Origin: an uncultured Eubacteriales bacterium
GTDB taxonomy: Bacteria > Bacillota > Clostridia > Christensenellales > Borkfalkiaceae
Direction: 5' to 3'
Assembly: GCA_900549005.1 (NCBI GenBank)
Contig: URMT01000066.1
Span: 1-8,702 of the forward strand
DNA length: 8,702 bases
Shown here piece by piece: positions 1 through 5,855 of this stretch. A program made the translations under genes and the position numbers. The notes under the pieces are model-generated. The model saw nothing but the letters and a program-made list of their open reading frames with translations. It ran no database searches and was not told the DNA's origin. The first letter of the stretch is position 1; each line of letters begins with the position of its first letter.

Positions 1-42
1 TAGTTATCTGCCCGCCGACTTCCCTATTTTTCAGTCTGTATT

Positions 43-1539
43 TTAATTGTTGCCGTTATCGGTTGTGCCGTCTTCGCTACCGACGCCTTGTTCATCTGCT
101 TCGTCTGCGGAATCTTCGCCGTCGTTCACGGCCTGCTCTGTGCCGTTTTCCTTGGCGGCTTCAAGCGCCTCCATTTCGTCTTCAAGCCTCTGCGACTGCG
201 CTATGAAGGGCTTGTTGTATCTTGCCGTTATAATGAACACTGCAAGGCCCGCAACAAACAGGCATACGATGGGTATCGCGCCGAGGTTTACCGAACCGGT
301 CGCCTGAGTTACTATCGAAACTAACAACGTTCCCAAAAATGCCGCGCCTTTGCCGAATATATCCATTATGCCGAACAGCGTTCCCGAATGTTCGGCGGGT
401 ATAATCTTGGTGAAGTACGAGCGCGACAGCGCCTGTATGCCGCCCTGGAACAGACCCACCATCACGGCGAGCACCCAAAACTGCCATATCGACTGCATAA
501 ATATGGCAAATATGCCAACAAATGTGTAAGCGCACACGCTTATTGTAATCAGCAGTTCGTTTGAAACTTTTCCCGCAATCTTTCCGAATACGATGGCGGA
601 GGGGAAGGCAACCACCTGGGTGACGAGCAGTGCGAGCAGTAGTCCCGTGCTGTCGAACCCGAGCGCCGTCCCGAACGAGGTCGCCATATCTATTACGGTA
701 TATACGCCGTCTATGTAGAGGAAGAACGCGACGAGGAAGAGTATTATGCCCTTTCTGTTCTTTACGCCGCCTTCCTTTTTAAACACGCCTGCAAGTTTTT
801 TAAAACTTTTTCTTACTGTATGTTCGCTGCGCTCGATAAAGTGCGTCTGCTTATAAGTTTTGGTGAGCGGCAGGGTGAAGCCCAGCCACCACAGTGCGTT
901 GATTATGAATGCTATCGGCATCGAAATAGCCGTGTCTACGGTAAGGACGAGCACTATGCTTATGAGGAATGGTATGCAGCTGCCTATGTAGCCCCACGCA
1001 TATCCCTTTGCCGAAACGATGTCTACGCGCTTTAAGTCGGTAACGTCGGGCAGCATCGCGTCGTAAAATACAAGGCTTACCGAATATGCAATCTTGGTGA
1101 CGATGAACAGCGCCAGAAACGCCACCCAACTCATAGGGATTCCCAGCGCCGCGCAGCCTATAACGCCGATTACCGCGCTGAAAAAGAAGAACGGCTTTTT
1201 CATTCCCTTATAGTCGGTAAAACTGCCGAGTATGGGCGAAATTATCGCCACGCACAGCGTTACGCCGCTCGCCGCATAGCCCCATATCGCGGTTGCGTCT
1301 GTACCTTCGAGACCCGCGCCCGTAACCAGGGCGTTAAAGTATATGGGCAGGATTGCGCTCACAAGCAGGGTGAATGCCGAATTGCCCACGTCGTACAGAA
1401 TCCACGGAAGTTCCTTTCTCTTCTGCCTGTAAAGGGGGTCGCTTTTGCGCCGTGCCCGCGCATCGGCGCGCATTCTCTTTGCCTCAGCGCGCGCTTCGGC
1501 TGCGCTTTCGGCTGTCTGTAAAGCTGATTGATTTTCCAT
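43..1539 (-). CDS. UMF1/Atg22-like MFS transporter
   Basis: This is a 498-residue polytopic membrane protein of the major facilitator superfamily, most like the UMF1 (Atg22-like) group. Visible family motifs are WILYDVGNSAF (46-56), FYDAMLPDVTD (158-168), SAKGYAWGYIGS (176-187), FFLYIDGVYTVID (272-284) and GLFQGGIQALSRSYF (362-376). Hydrophobic stretches from about 52 to 440 fit roughly 12 membrane segments, with a basic central loop near 225-263. The substrate cannot be read from sequence; Atg22 relatives export amino acids from the yeast vacuole, but bacterial members are mostly uncharacterised. Two additions are odd: a charged Ala/Arg-rich N-terminus of about 40 residues, and a very acidic, probably disordered tail of about 48 residues (451-498). 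The start ATG follows AAGGTG at 1544-1549. The gene lies 145 bp downstream of the phospholipase-like gene on the same strand, so co-transcription is possible; I found no convincing promoter in the gap. No terminator is visible in the 42 bases after the stop. Confidence 0.9.
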   Translation of the reverse strand: MENQSALQTAESAAEARAEAKRMRADARARRKSDPLYRQKRKELPWILYDVGNSAFTLLVSAILPIYFNALVTGAGLEGTDATAIWGYAASGVTLCVAIISPILGSFTDYKGMKKPFFFFSAVIGVIGCAALGIPMSWVAFLALFIVTKIAYSVSLVFYDAMLPDVTDLKRVDIVSAKGYAWGYIGSCIPFLISIVLVLTVDTAISMPIAFIINALWWLGFTLPLTKTYKQTHFIERSEHTVRKSFKKLAGVFKKEGGVKNRKGIILFLVAFFLYIDGVYTVIDMATSFGTALGFDSTGLLLALLVTQVVAFPSAIVFGKIAGKVSNELLITISVCAYTFVGIFAIFMQSIWQFWVLAVMVGLFQGGIQALSRSYFTKIIPAEHSGTLFGIMDIFGKGAAFLGTLLVSIVTQATGSVNLGAIPIVCLFVAGLAVFIITARYNKPFIAQSQRLEDEMEALEAAKENGTEQAVNDGEDSADEADEQGVGSEDGTTDNGNN

Positions 1540-1636
1540 TTTACACCTTAATTTATTTGTTTTAGCTTAATTGAAACTATGTTTAACGCCCGCAGACTGC
1601 CCGCGCCGTTGCGCCTTAAAAATGGCGTTGGTTGCG

Positions 1637-1654
1637 GCATATATGCGCACCAAT
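1637..1654 (-). repeat. Diverged copy of an 18-bp intergenic repeat
   Basis: Read on the minus strand this is ATTGGTGCGCATATATGC, which matches the exact 18-mer at 3926-3943 and 5258-5275 at 15 of 18 positions. As in those copies it lies just downstream of a stop codon (the phospholipase-like gene, stop at 1685) in the direction of transcription. A loosely similar stretch follows (AACCAACGCC, where the 3926 copy has GATTAACGCA). The site is also nearly palindromic. Its role is unknown. Confidence 0.45.
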
Positions 1655-1684
1655 TTATTGCGGGGCGTAGTTTTATGCGCCTGT

Positions 1685-2473
1685 TTATTCAAAATCTCTG
1701 TCTAAAAGCGTGCTGAGCGGGCATTTGTCGTGCAGGTAGCCGTCGTAATTTATCATAAGGTCTGCCGCCTTGTCTGCGGCAACCGAATAAGCTCCTTCAA
1801 GTTTTTCAATCCCGTCGTTCCAGCGCTCGTCGTGCTTTACGGGCAGAATCATTCCGTGCATAATTTCCCACATTCCCGCAACTTTTAAAAGCGCCGTAAT
1901 AATTGCGCGTGCAAACGGACTGTGGCAGCGCATTATGCGGTTATAAAATTTAATCGATTTAAGCGCCTTTTTCGCCTTCTTTTTGTCCACGCCGAAGTAT
2001 GCCGCCGCAACGTCCTGAGTGCGTTCGGTGCATAATATGTGCGCGGTAAGGTCGGTTTTAAACGGGTTTTTGCCGTCCTTTTCAAGCAGGTATTTGTCGA
2101 ATGCCGACTCGATTTCGGTGTGCGTTATGTTCTTCGCCTTCATCTCGGCGTTCACAAAGGGGTGCGCCTCGCTGTCAAGGGCGAAGTGGCACAAAAATCC
2201 CAGAAGATAGGCCTCGTCTTCCGGCCTCTTTCCGCGCGCCTCAAAGGTCTTTGCCGCCGCCGTGAAAAATTCCGAGGCGTATTTTTCGTGTATGGCATAG
2301 CCTATGGCGTTTGTCGGGTTGTTGGTGAGCGGCTTGTAATAAAACAACAGGTCGGGTCCGTGCAGTCCCAGCGCAAAGCAGTCAAAATTGTCGTCTGCAA
2401 GCGTTTTCAGGCTTTCGGGCAGCAATCTCTCTGCCTCGCAGCCCAGTCTGAAATGTGCGTAAGTGGAAGGCAT
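1685..2473 (-). CDS. Zinc-dependent phospholipase C family protein
   Basis: This predicted 262-residue protein matches the zinc-dependent phospholipase C fold (relatives include clostridial alpha-toxin and Bacillus cereus PlcB), which hydrolyses phospholipid head groups using a cluster of zinc ions. The candidate zinc ligands appear in family order: H7, D41 in GLHGPD (36-41), H62, H96-x3-D100 in the segment CHFALDSEAHPF (95-106), H104, and H118-x3-E122. The protein lacks the C-terminal C2-like domain of alpha-toxin and has no signal peptide, so it is probably cytoplasmic and its real substrate is unknown; many short clostridial members are annotated only by family. I chose the ATG at 2473 because AAAGGAG lies 10 bases upstream (2484-2490) and homology begins at once (MPSTYAHF). 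An in-frame extension to 2683 exists but runs through a repeat-rich non-coding block. The MFS gene follows on the same strand. Confidence 0.85.
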   Translation of the reverse strand: MPSTYAHFRLGCEAERLLPESLKTLADDNFDCFALGLHGPDLLFYYKPLTNNPTNAIGYAIHEKYASEFFTAAAKTFEARGKRPEDEAYLLGFLCHFALDSEAHPFVNAEMKAKNITHTEIESAFDKYLLEKDGKNPFKTDLTAHILCTERTQDVAAAYFGVDKKKAKKALKSIKFYNRIMRCHSPFARAIITALLKVAGMWEIMHGMILPVKHDERWNDGIEKLEGAYSVAADKAADLMINYDGYLHDKCPLSTLLDRDFE

Positions 2474-2483
2474 AATAAATAAA

Positions 2484-2490
2484 CTCCTTT
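2484..2490 (-). promoter_or_regulatory. Ribosome binding site fixing the phospholipase-like start
   Basis: AAAGGAG on the minus strand, 10 bases before the ATG at 2473. It lies only 11 bases outside the left arm of the inverted repeat at 2502-2783. This site is the main reason for rejecting the 70-residue upstream extension of the reading frame. Confidence 0.85.
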
Positions 2491-2501
2491 GATTTTCTCT
2501 A

Positions 2502-2783
2502 AACCAAGGCAAAGTAATCCAAATCAGCCCCCAAAGGCGGCTTTTGCGCGCTTTGCTGTTCATCCTCATTGCAATACCGCAGAGAGTATTGCTGCTTCGT
2601 CTTCGCACCAATTCATCGCAAAATACGCTCTTTGGGGGTGCGAAGCAATTTAAAGCGGGCAGATTGCCGCAGATGCGAGGCAAAGTCCGCAGGGCGTGCT
2701 CGGTAGCACGTTCAAGGGCTTTAACGCGGCAGATGTTGTGATATGCCCGCTTTAAATCAGGTTCGGTTTATTTTGCCTTGGTT
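2502..2783. repeat. Block of 282 bp bounded by 22-bp inverted repeats
   Basis: This gene-less block has an imperfect 22-bp inverted repeat at its ends (2502-2523 and 2762-2783, 19 of 22 matching), with the outer 12 bp perfect (AACCAAGGCAAA / TTTGCCTTGGTT). Inside are further perfect inverted repeats: 14 bp (2648-2661 with 2744-2757), 9 bp (2528-2536 with 2630-2638), 9 bp (2601-2609 with 2637-2645, partly exclusive with the previous one), 7 bp (2571-2577 with 2586-2592) and 6 bp (2695-2700 with 2705-2710). There is no credible ORF and no clear target-site duplication. Two readings fit: a MITE-like non-autonomous mobile element, or a structured leader RNA for the phospholipase-like gene, because a -10-like TATAAT lies just outside its right end and the ribosome binding site just outside its left end. 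Confidence 0.6.
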
Positions 2784-2786
2784 ACA

Positions 2787-2792
2787 ATTATA
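2787..2792 (-). promoter_or_regulatory. Possible -10 element for the phospholipase-like gene
   Basis: A perfect TATAAT on the minus strand, placed so that transcription would start near 2780, inside the right arm of the inverted repeat. The -35 region is weak (AAAGTT at 17-bp spacing). If used, it gives an untranslated leader of about 300 bases for the phospholipase-like mRNA. Confidence 0.35.
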
Positions 2793-2896
2793 CAATAATC
2801 CTTTGTAAAAACTTTCCCGATTTTGTAATAAGTTTGTAATAAATGCAGCCGCGGCCGCACTTTGTGCTCTTTGACGGACTGCCGCCGCATTTAAGT

Positions 2897-2925
2897 TTGC
2901 TTTTGCGCGGCGCGGGTGTTATAAT
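2897..2925 (+). promoter_or_regulatory. Extended -10 promoter of the ARMT1-like gene
   Basis: TTGCTT at 2897-2902, a 17-bp spacer, and TATAAT at 2920-2925 preceded by TGT, which makes an extended -10. The same hexamers and spacing recur before the TrkH gene (7066-7094). The predicted start near 2932 leaves a leader of about 110 bases before the ATG at 3041. Confidence 0.7.
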
Positions 2926-2931
2926 ATTGCA

Positions 2932-3040
2932 GGATAAAGCAGGGCGGCGGTTATGTGGTTACTACGGAAAAAGGCCCGCCGTGCGGCGAGCAGGGTTCAG
3001 TAATTTTTTGCTCCCTCGCCCGAATTCAGGGAGGTATGAT
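2932..3040 (+). promoter_or_regulatory. Leader with mutually exclusive hairpins over the RBS
   Basis: The leader ends in the ribosome binding site AGGGAGG (3028-3034). CTCCCT at 3011-3016 can pair perfectly with AGGGAG at 3028-3033 and hide it. The overlapping CTCGCC at 3015-3020 can instead pair with GGCGAG at 2985-2990, extended across a two-base bulge by GGG at 2993-2995. A third stem (CGCC 2977-2980 with GGCG 2985-2988) would compete with that pairing. This layout is typical of translational switches, but I recognise no known riboswitch class. Energies were not computed. Confidence 0.35.
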
Positions 3041-3910
3041 ATGACGCTTGACGAAGAATGTAAAGACTGCCTGTATAACAGCCAGATGAAAAAGGTAGAA
3101 AAGGGCCGTCCCGACGGAGCAAAATTTGCCGAGTTCAAAAAAGAGGTGCGCGCCCTGTGCGACAACCCTCCCGAAACTTACTGCGCGCCCCTTTTGATGC
3201 GCGATATCGACGGGTTACACCGCAAAATTTTCGGAAGCGGCATAGACTATTCGGCCGAGAAGAAGATGTTCAACTCCGCCGTCCTTAATATGGAAGGGGA
3301 GCTTTTTGCCCGCATATCCCAAAGCGCCGACCCTGTTGCCGAGGCAATACGCTACGCCGCCGCGGCAAATTACATAGATTTCGCCAAACTTTCAGACCTC
3401 AGCGAAGACAGCCTTAAAATAGTGGAGGAGGCGGCGCGTAAGGCGGAAGTTTCAAAGAATACGCTCGCGCTGTTAAAGTCGCGCCTTTCTTCGGCAAAAA
3501 CGCTTTTATACGTGCACGATAACTGCGGCGAAGTCGTTTTCGATAAAATTTTTATAAGGGTGATAAAAAAACTCTACCCGCAGATTGCCATAACTTCGCT
3601 CGTGCGTGGCGGCGAGATAATAAACGACGCCACCCGTGCCGACGCCGACTTCATCGGCCTTTCAAAGTACGCCGCCGTTCAGGACAGCGGCGAGGCCGTT
3701 CCGGGCACCTATTTAAAGGAGCTCGCCCCGCAGGCGCTTGCGCTGTTTGAAAACAGCGACGTCATAATATCAAAGGGGCTGGGAAACCTCGAAACGCTGT
3801 ACGGCGAGGGGTACGACATATTTTATTTATTTATGTGCAAGTGCGCGCACATAGCAAAAAGGTTCGGATATTTGCAGTGGCAGACGGCATTCGTACACGA
3901 AGGAAAGTGA
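3041..3910 (+). CDS. ARMT1-like (DUF89) metal-dependent phosphatase-like protein
   Basis: This 289-residue protein belongs to the DUF89/ARMT1-like family of metal-dependent proteins; characterised members remove phosphate from sugar phosphates or other metabolites, and the family is often assigned a damage-control role. Visible hallmarks are the N-terminal CKDC pair (7-10), the metal-site segment HDNCGEVVFD (159-168), the segment RGGEIINDATRADAD (189-203) and ISKGLGNLETLYG (243-255), followed by a C-terminal MCKCAHIAKRFG (265-276). The length suits a bacterial stand-alone member. I chose the ATG at 3041 because AGGGAGG lies 6 bases upstream and the family's N-terminus starts there; the longer in-frame ORF from 2843 overlaps the promoter and leader. 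It probably forms its own transcription unit, since the lipoprotein gene 213 bp downstream has its own promoter. The substrate is unknown. Confidence 0.87.
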   Translation: MTLDEECKDCLYNSQMKKVEKGRPDGAKFAEFKKEVRALCDNPPETYCAPLLMRDIDGLHRKIFGSGIDYSAEKKMFNSAVLNMEGELFARISQSADPVAEAIRYAAAANYIDFAKLSDLSEDSLKIVEEAARKAEVSKNTLALLKSRLSSAKTLLYVHDNCGEVVFDKIFIRVIKKLYPQIAITSLVRGGEIINDATRADADFIGLSKYAAVQDSGEAVPGTYLKELAPQALALFENSDVIISKGLGNLETLYGEGYDIFYLFMCKCAHIAKRFGYLQWQTAFVHEGK

Positions 3911-3925
3911 AGGCCAAATTTGCCG

Positions 3926-3943
3926 ATTGGTGCGGCAATATGC
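3926..3943 (+). repeat. 18-bp intergenic repeat, copy 1
   Basis: ATTGGTGCGGCAATATGC lies 15 bases after the stop of the ARMT1-like gene and is identical to 5258-5275, after the lipoprotein gene. Similarity continues loosely on both sides (TTGC before it, GATTAACGCAGGTTT after it), so the full unit may be about 40 bp. The rest of the 3911-4123 gap is AT-rich. It also holds a 9-bp inverted repeat (4006-4014 with 4029-4037). Confidence 0.6.
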
Positions 3944-4071
3944 CACGATTAACGCAGGTTTTGCCTTCAATTTTTTAAATAAAAATACGGCACAATAAAA
4001 ATATTTGCAAAAATACATTTACCGTTAAATTTTTGCACATATAAATTTTACCTGATTTTAACATAAATCGC

Positions 4072-4100
4072 TTGTGCGGCCGATTGATTGATGTTATAAT
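4072..4100 (+). promoter_or_regulatory. Extended -10 promoter of the lipoprotein gene
   Basis: TTGTGC at 4072-4077, a 17-bp spacer, and TATAAT at 4095-4100 preceded by TGT. Transcription would start near 4107, giving a very short leader with GGAG at 4113-4116 before the ATG at 4124. The -10 region is identical to those at 2917-2925 and 7086-7094. Confidence 0.75.
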
Positions 4101-4123
4101 TAGCGCAGTTTCGGAGTTTTTTT

Positions 4124-5230
4124 ATGAAGAGAACGATTATAAAAATTTTATCTTTGCTCGCGGTTCCCGCCATAGTCGTCGGCGCGGCCGCCTGCAAAGA
4201 CGATATCGCTGCAAACGCGGGATACGAACTGCTCGATAAAGACGTCTACCCTGCCGTTGAGGCTCCGTACGAGGAGGAGAGCAAGGCGGCGATAGAGCGC
4301 TGGCTGGCCGCCGAAAACAATCCTCTCACCTCGGCGCAGGTTGCAAAAGAGGTCGCCGCCGAACTTTTTGCCTACGCCTGCTATAACGAGGAGTATATCG
4401 ATAAATACGTCTACTTCTCTGACCAGAGTGGTTCAACGCGTCTCCCCTCTGGCGTATCCGAGGCAACCAAACAGGACTATAAGCTGATAATTCACGAGGG
4501 CGAGGATACCCCCGGATATAAATATCACTACACCTTGCGCAAAGTTGACAACAATACTACGTTTTTTCCCGACAGTCTGTTCGAAACGGGCAATCAGCTC
4601 CGCTTCGTCGTACAAACAAACACGCTGTATCGCTTTGCTGCAACCGATGTGCACTATGGTGAAAACGAAATTCTCACTTGCACGTGGAGCGTTGACCCCT
4701 CATTGGACTGGGGAGTTAGCGAAGATGAACCGCCGATAGTCAAGCGCGAGGGCGAAAAATTAAATTTAGAGCAGATTGAAGAAGATATAATACAAATTGC
4801 AGAAAGCGGCGGCGAAGCCGTTATTCACGGCAACATAAACATACTCGCCGACGACATAATAGATTCTGCCACGATTACTTCGTCGCAGACAGATGACGGC
4901 GACGCGATATACACAATTGTGGCAAATCTCAATGCCGAGGTAGCAAACGCCGACCCTTCGTCGTCGGCAATGCTTAAACAGTCCAATGGCTCAGATAATT
5001 GTCGGTGGCTCACTACGGAAGAGGGCGGCACGCTTCGTCTTATCTATCAGATTTGGGATAACGGTCTTTTCAAACTGTATGGCCTCAGCGAAACTTGGCA
5101 GGGCACCATAGTGGCTATGTCAGGCACAATGAATTCCACGCTCTCCGTGCAGTACAGCTATTCCGACAGGGATACCGATATGACCGTCAAGCTCGCTATG
5201 CTCGACGAAGCAATAGCAAGCCGCGGCTGA
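4124..5230 (+). CDS. Putative lipoprotein of unknown function
   Basis: I do not recognise this 368-residue protein. Its N-terminus is a clear export signal: KR at 2-3, a hydrophobic stretch (about 5-23) and AAAC ending at C24, a tolerable though non-canonical lipobox. It is therefore likely a membrane-anchored lipoprotein outside the cell. The mature part starts with an acidic linker, then a helix-prone region (about 52-95). Two stretches rich in Tyr, Trp and Thr with beta character follow (about 118-192 and 300-365), separated by an acidic helix (about 212-229). No catalytic motif is visible. It is not a typical solute-binding protein by length or motifs. GGAG lies 7 bases before the ATG and the gene has its own promoter. 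The 70-residue gene 88 bp downstream may share its transcript. Confidence 0.85.
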   Translation: MKRTIIKILSLLAVPAIVVGAAACKDDIAANAGYELLDKDVYPAVEAPYEEESKAAIERWLAAENNPLTSAQVAKEVAAELFAYACYNEEYIDKYVYFSDQSGSTRLPSGVSEATKQDYKLIIHEGEDTPGYKYHYTLRKVDNNTTFFPDSLFETGNQLRFVVQTNTLYRFAATDVHYGENEILTCTWSVDPSLDWGVSEDEPPIVKREGEKLNLEQIEEDIIQIAESGGEAVIHGNINILADDIIDSATITSSQTDDGDAIYTIVANLNAEVANADPSSSAMLKQSNGSDNCRWLTTEEGGTLRLIYQIWDNGLFKLYGLSETWQGTIVAMSGTMNSTLSVQYSYSDRDTDMTVKLAMLDEAIASRG

Positions 5231-5257
5231 TTTTCAAAATAATGCGTACAAATTGCA

Positions 5258-5275
5258 ATTGGTGCGGCAATATGC
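5258..5275 (+). repeat. 18-bp intergenic repeat, copy 2
   Basis: Exact second copy of ATTGGTGCGGCAATATGC, 27 bases after the lipoprotein stop and 43 bases before the next start codon. It overlaps the palindrome AATTGCAATT (5251-5260). Downstream similarity to copy 1 continues weakly (AATCAATGCAGTTT here, GATTAACGCAGGTTT there). Confidence 0.6.
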
Positions 5276-5318
5276 TTTAATCAATGCAGTTTATGTAATA
5301 AAAAAGGCGAAACGGATT

Positions 5319-5531
5319 ATGGCAAAGGGCATAACAAAGTGGGATATTTTAAAACTTTCTTCCGCCTTCGACGGCAGTTTCAACCCCGCCGATTTTTCTG
5401 AGGACGAACTTGCCGAGATGCTCGGGCTGATTGAAGAGGGAGAGGACATAGAAGCTGTCCGCCGCCGCTATTTTGAAGAGCACGACGACGTGAAAGACAG
5501 AACGCTCGCCATAAAAAAATGGAGCGAATAA
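5319..5531 (+). CDS. Small acidic hypothetical protein, 70 residues
   Basis: Not recognised. The 70-residue product is rich in Asp and Glu with a basic patch (RRR at 48-50) and looks mainly helical, with no membrane segment, cysteine or known motif. Synonymous codon use (GCC, GAC, CTC, ATA, AAA) resembles the neighbouring genes, which supports a real gene. I chose the ATG at 5319; its ribosome binding site is weak (AAAGG near 5303-5307). An in-frame TTG at 5253 would add 22 residues but reads through the 18-bp repeat, so it is unlikely. No promoter is evident in the 88-bp gap after the lipoprotein gene, so co-transcription with it is likely. Confidence 0.65.
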   Translation: MAKGITKWDILKLSSAFDGSFNPADFSEDELAEMLGLIEEGEDIEAVRRRYFEEHDDVKDRTLAIKKWSE

Positions 5532-5552
5532 AAATTTGCTTTAATTTTATTT

Positions 5553-5666
5553 GTCATTTCGACCGAAGTAAACTAAGCTCCGCCCCGCTTGTCATTTCGA
5601 CCGAAGTAAACTAAGCTCCGCCCCGCTTGTCATTTCGACCGAGCGTAAGCGAGTGGAGAAATCTCG
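5553..5666 (+). repeat. 38-bp tandem repeat ending in a REP-like hairpin
   Basis: Two identical 38-bp units (5553-5590 and 5591-5628) begin GTCATTTCGACCGAAG. A third copy (from 5629) keeps the first 14 bases, then diverges into GAGCGTAAGCGAG and ends GGAGAAATCTCG. Only that last copy can fold: ATTTC (5632-5636) pairs with GAAAT (5658-5662), with GC-GTAA-GC at the apex, a GNRA-type tetraloop. Dispersed intergenic repeats with a GTCATTTCGA...GAGAAATC layout are, from memory, common in bacterial genomes. The first two units look like truncated, amplified left halves. Confidence 0.75.
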
Positions 5667-5724
5667 TTTTGTAATGTTTTGATTAAATTTTGCCTGTTGT
5701 TTTTCGAAGGCAAAAACTTAACAA

Positions 5725-5759
5725 AAAGCCCGCAGGCGCTTTCCGCGCCCGCGGGCTTT
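5725..5759 (+). terminator. GC-rich hairpin, possible terminator
   Basis: AAAGCCCGC (5725-5733) pairs with GCGGGCTTT (5751-5759), and the interior GGCGC (5735-5739) with GCGCC (5745-5749), a long stable stem. Only a three-base T run follows on the plus strand, so termination may depend on the next hairpin, which starts 11 bases later. Confidence 0.5.
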
Positions 5760-5769
5760 CAACCTCACG

Positions 5770-5802
5770 AAAAATGCCGCGCTCGGCCAGCGCGGCATTT
5801 TT
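5770..5802. terminator. Bidirectional rho-independent terminator
   Basis: A perfect 14-bp stem (5770-5783 with 5789-5802) with a five-base loop, A-rich on the left and T-rich on the right, so it can stop transcription in both directions. It likely ends the lipoprotein/small-protein unit. The preceding TCAACCTCACGAAAAAT is shared exactly with the terminator cassette beside the TrkH gene read on the minus strand. Confidence 0.85.
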
Positions 5803-5855
5803 GTGTGTACGATAAATTTTATTTTGAAAAATATTTACGGCGCAAGCAGGGTTTC

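Noticed and set aside
1540..1684. Search for a tRNA or a terminator between the phospholipase-like and MFS genes
   Set aside because: No cloverleaf and no stem with a T run was found; only short GC-rich complementarity and the diverged 18-bp repeat.
2474..2683. 70-residue in-frame N-terminal extension of the phospholipase-like protein
   Set aside because: It translates the inverted-repeat block, has no ribosome binding site of its own, and family similarity starts at the ATG at 2473, which has AAAGGAG upstream.
2660..2700. Resemblance to the conserved core of RNase P RNA (GAGGCAAAGTCCGCAGG)
   Set aside because: Only this short stretch matches from memory; the other conserved blocks of the RNA are absent and the block is too short.
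2843..3040. 66-residue in-frame extension of the ARMT1-like protein
   Set aside because: It would cover the promoter (2897-2925) and leader; the ATG at 3041 has a strong ribosome binding site at good spacing.
5253..5318. TTG start giving a 92-residue version of the small acidic protein
   Set aside because: The added 22 residues translate the 18-bp repeat and its flank, and no ribosome binding site precedes the TTG.
5553..5642. Possible CRISPR array
   Set aside because: The 38-bp units are directly adjacent with no spacers, only about 2.4 copies exist, and there are no cas genes.
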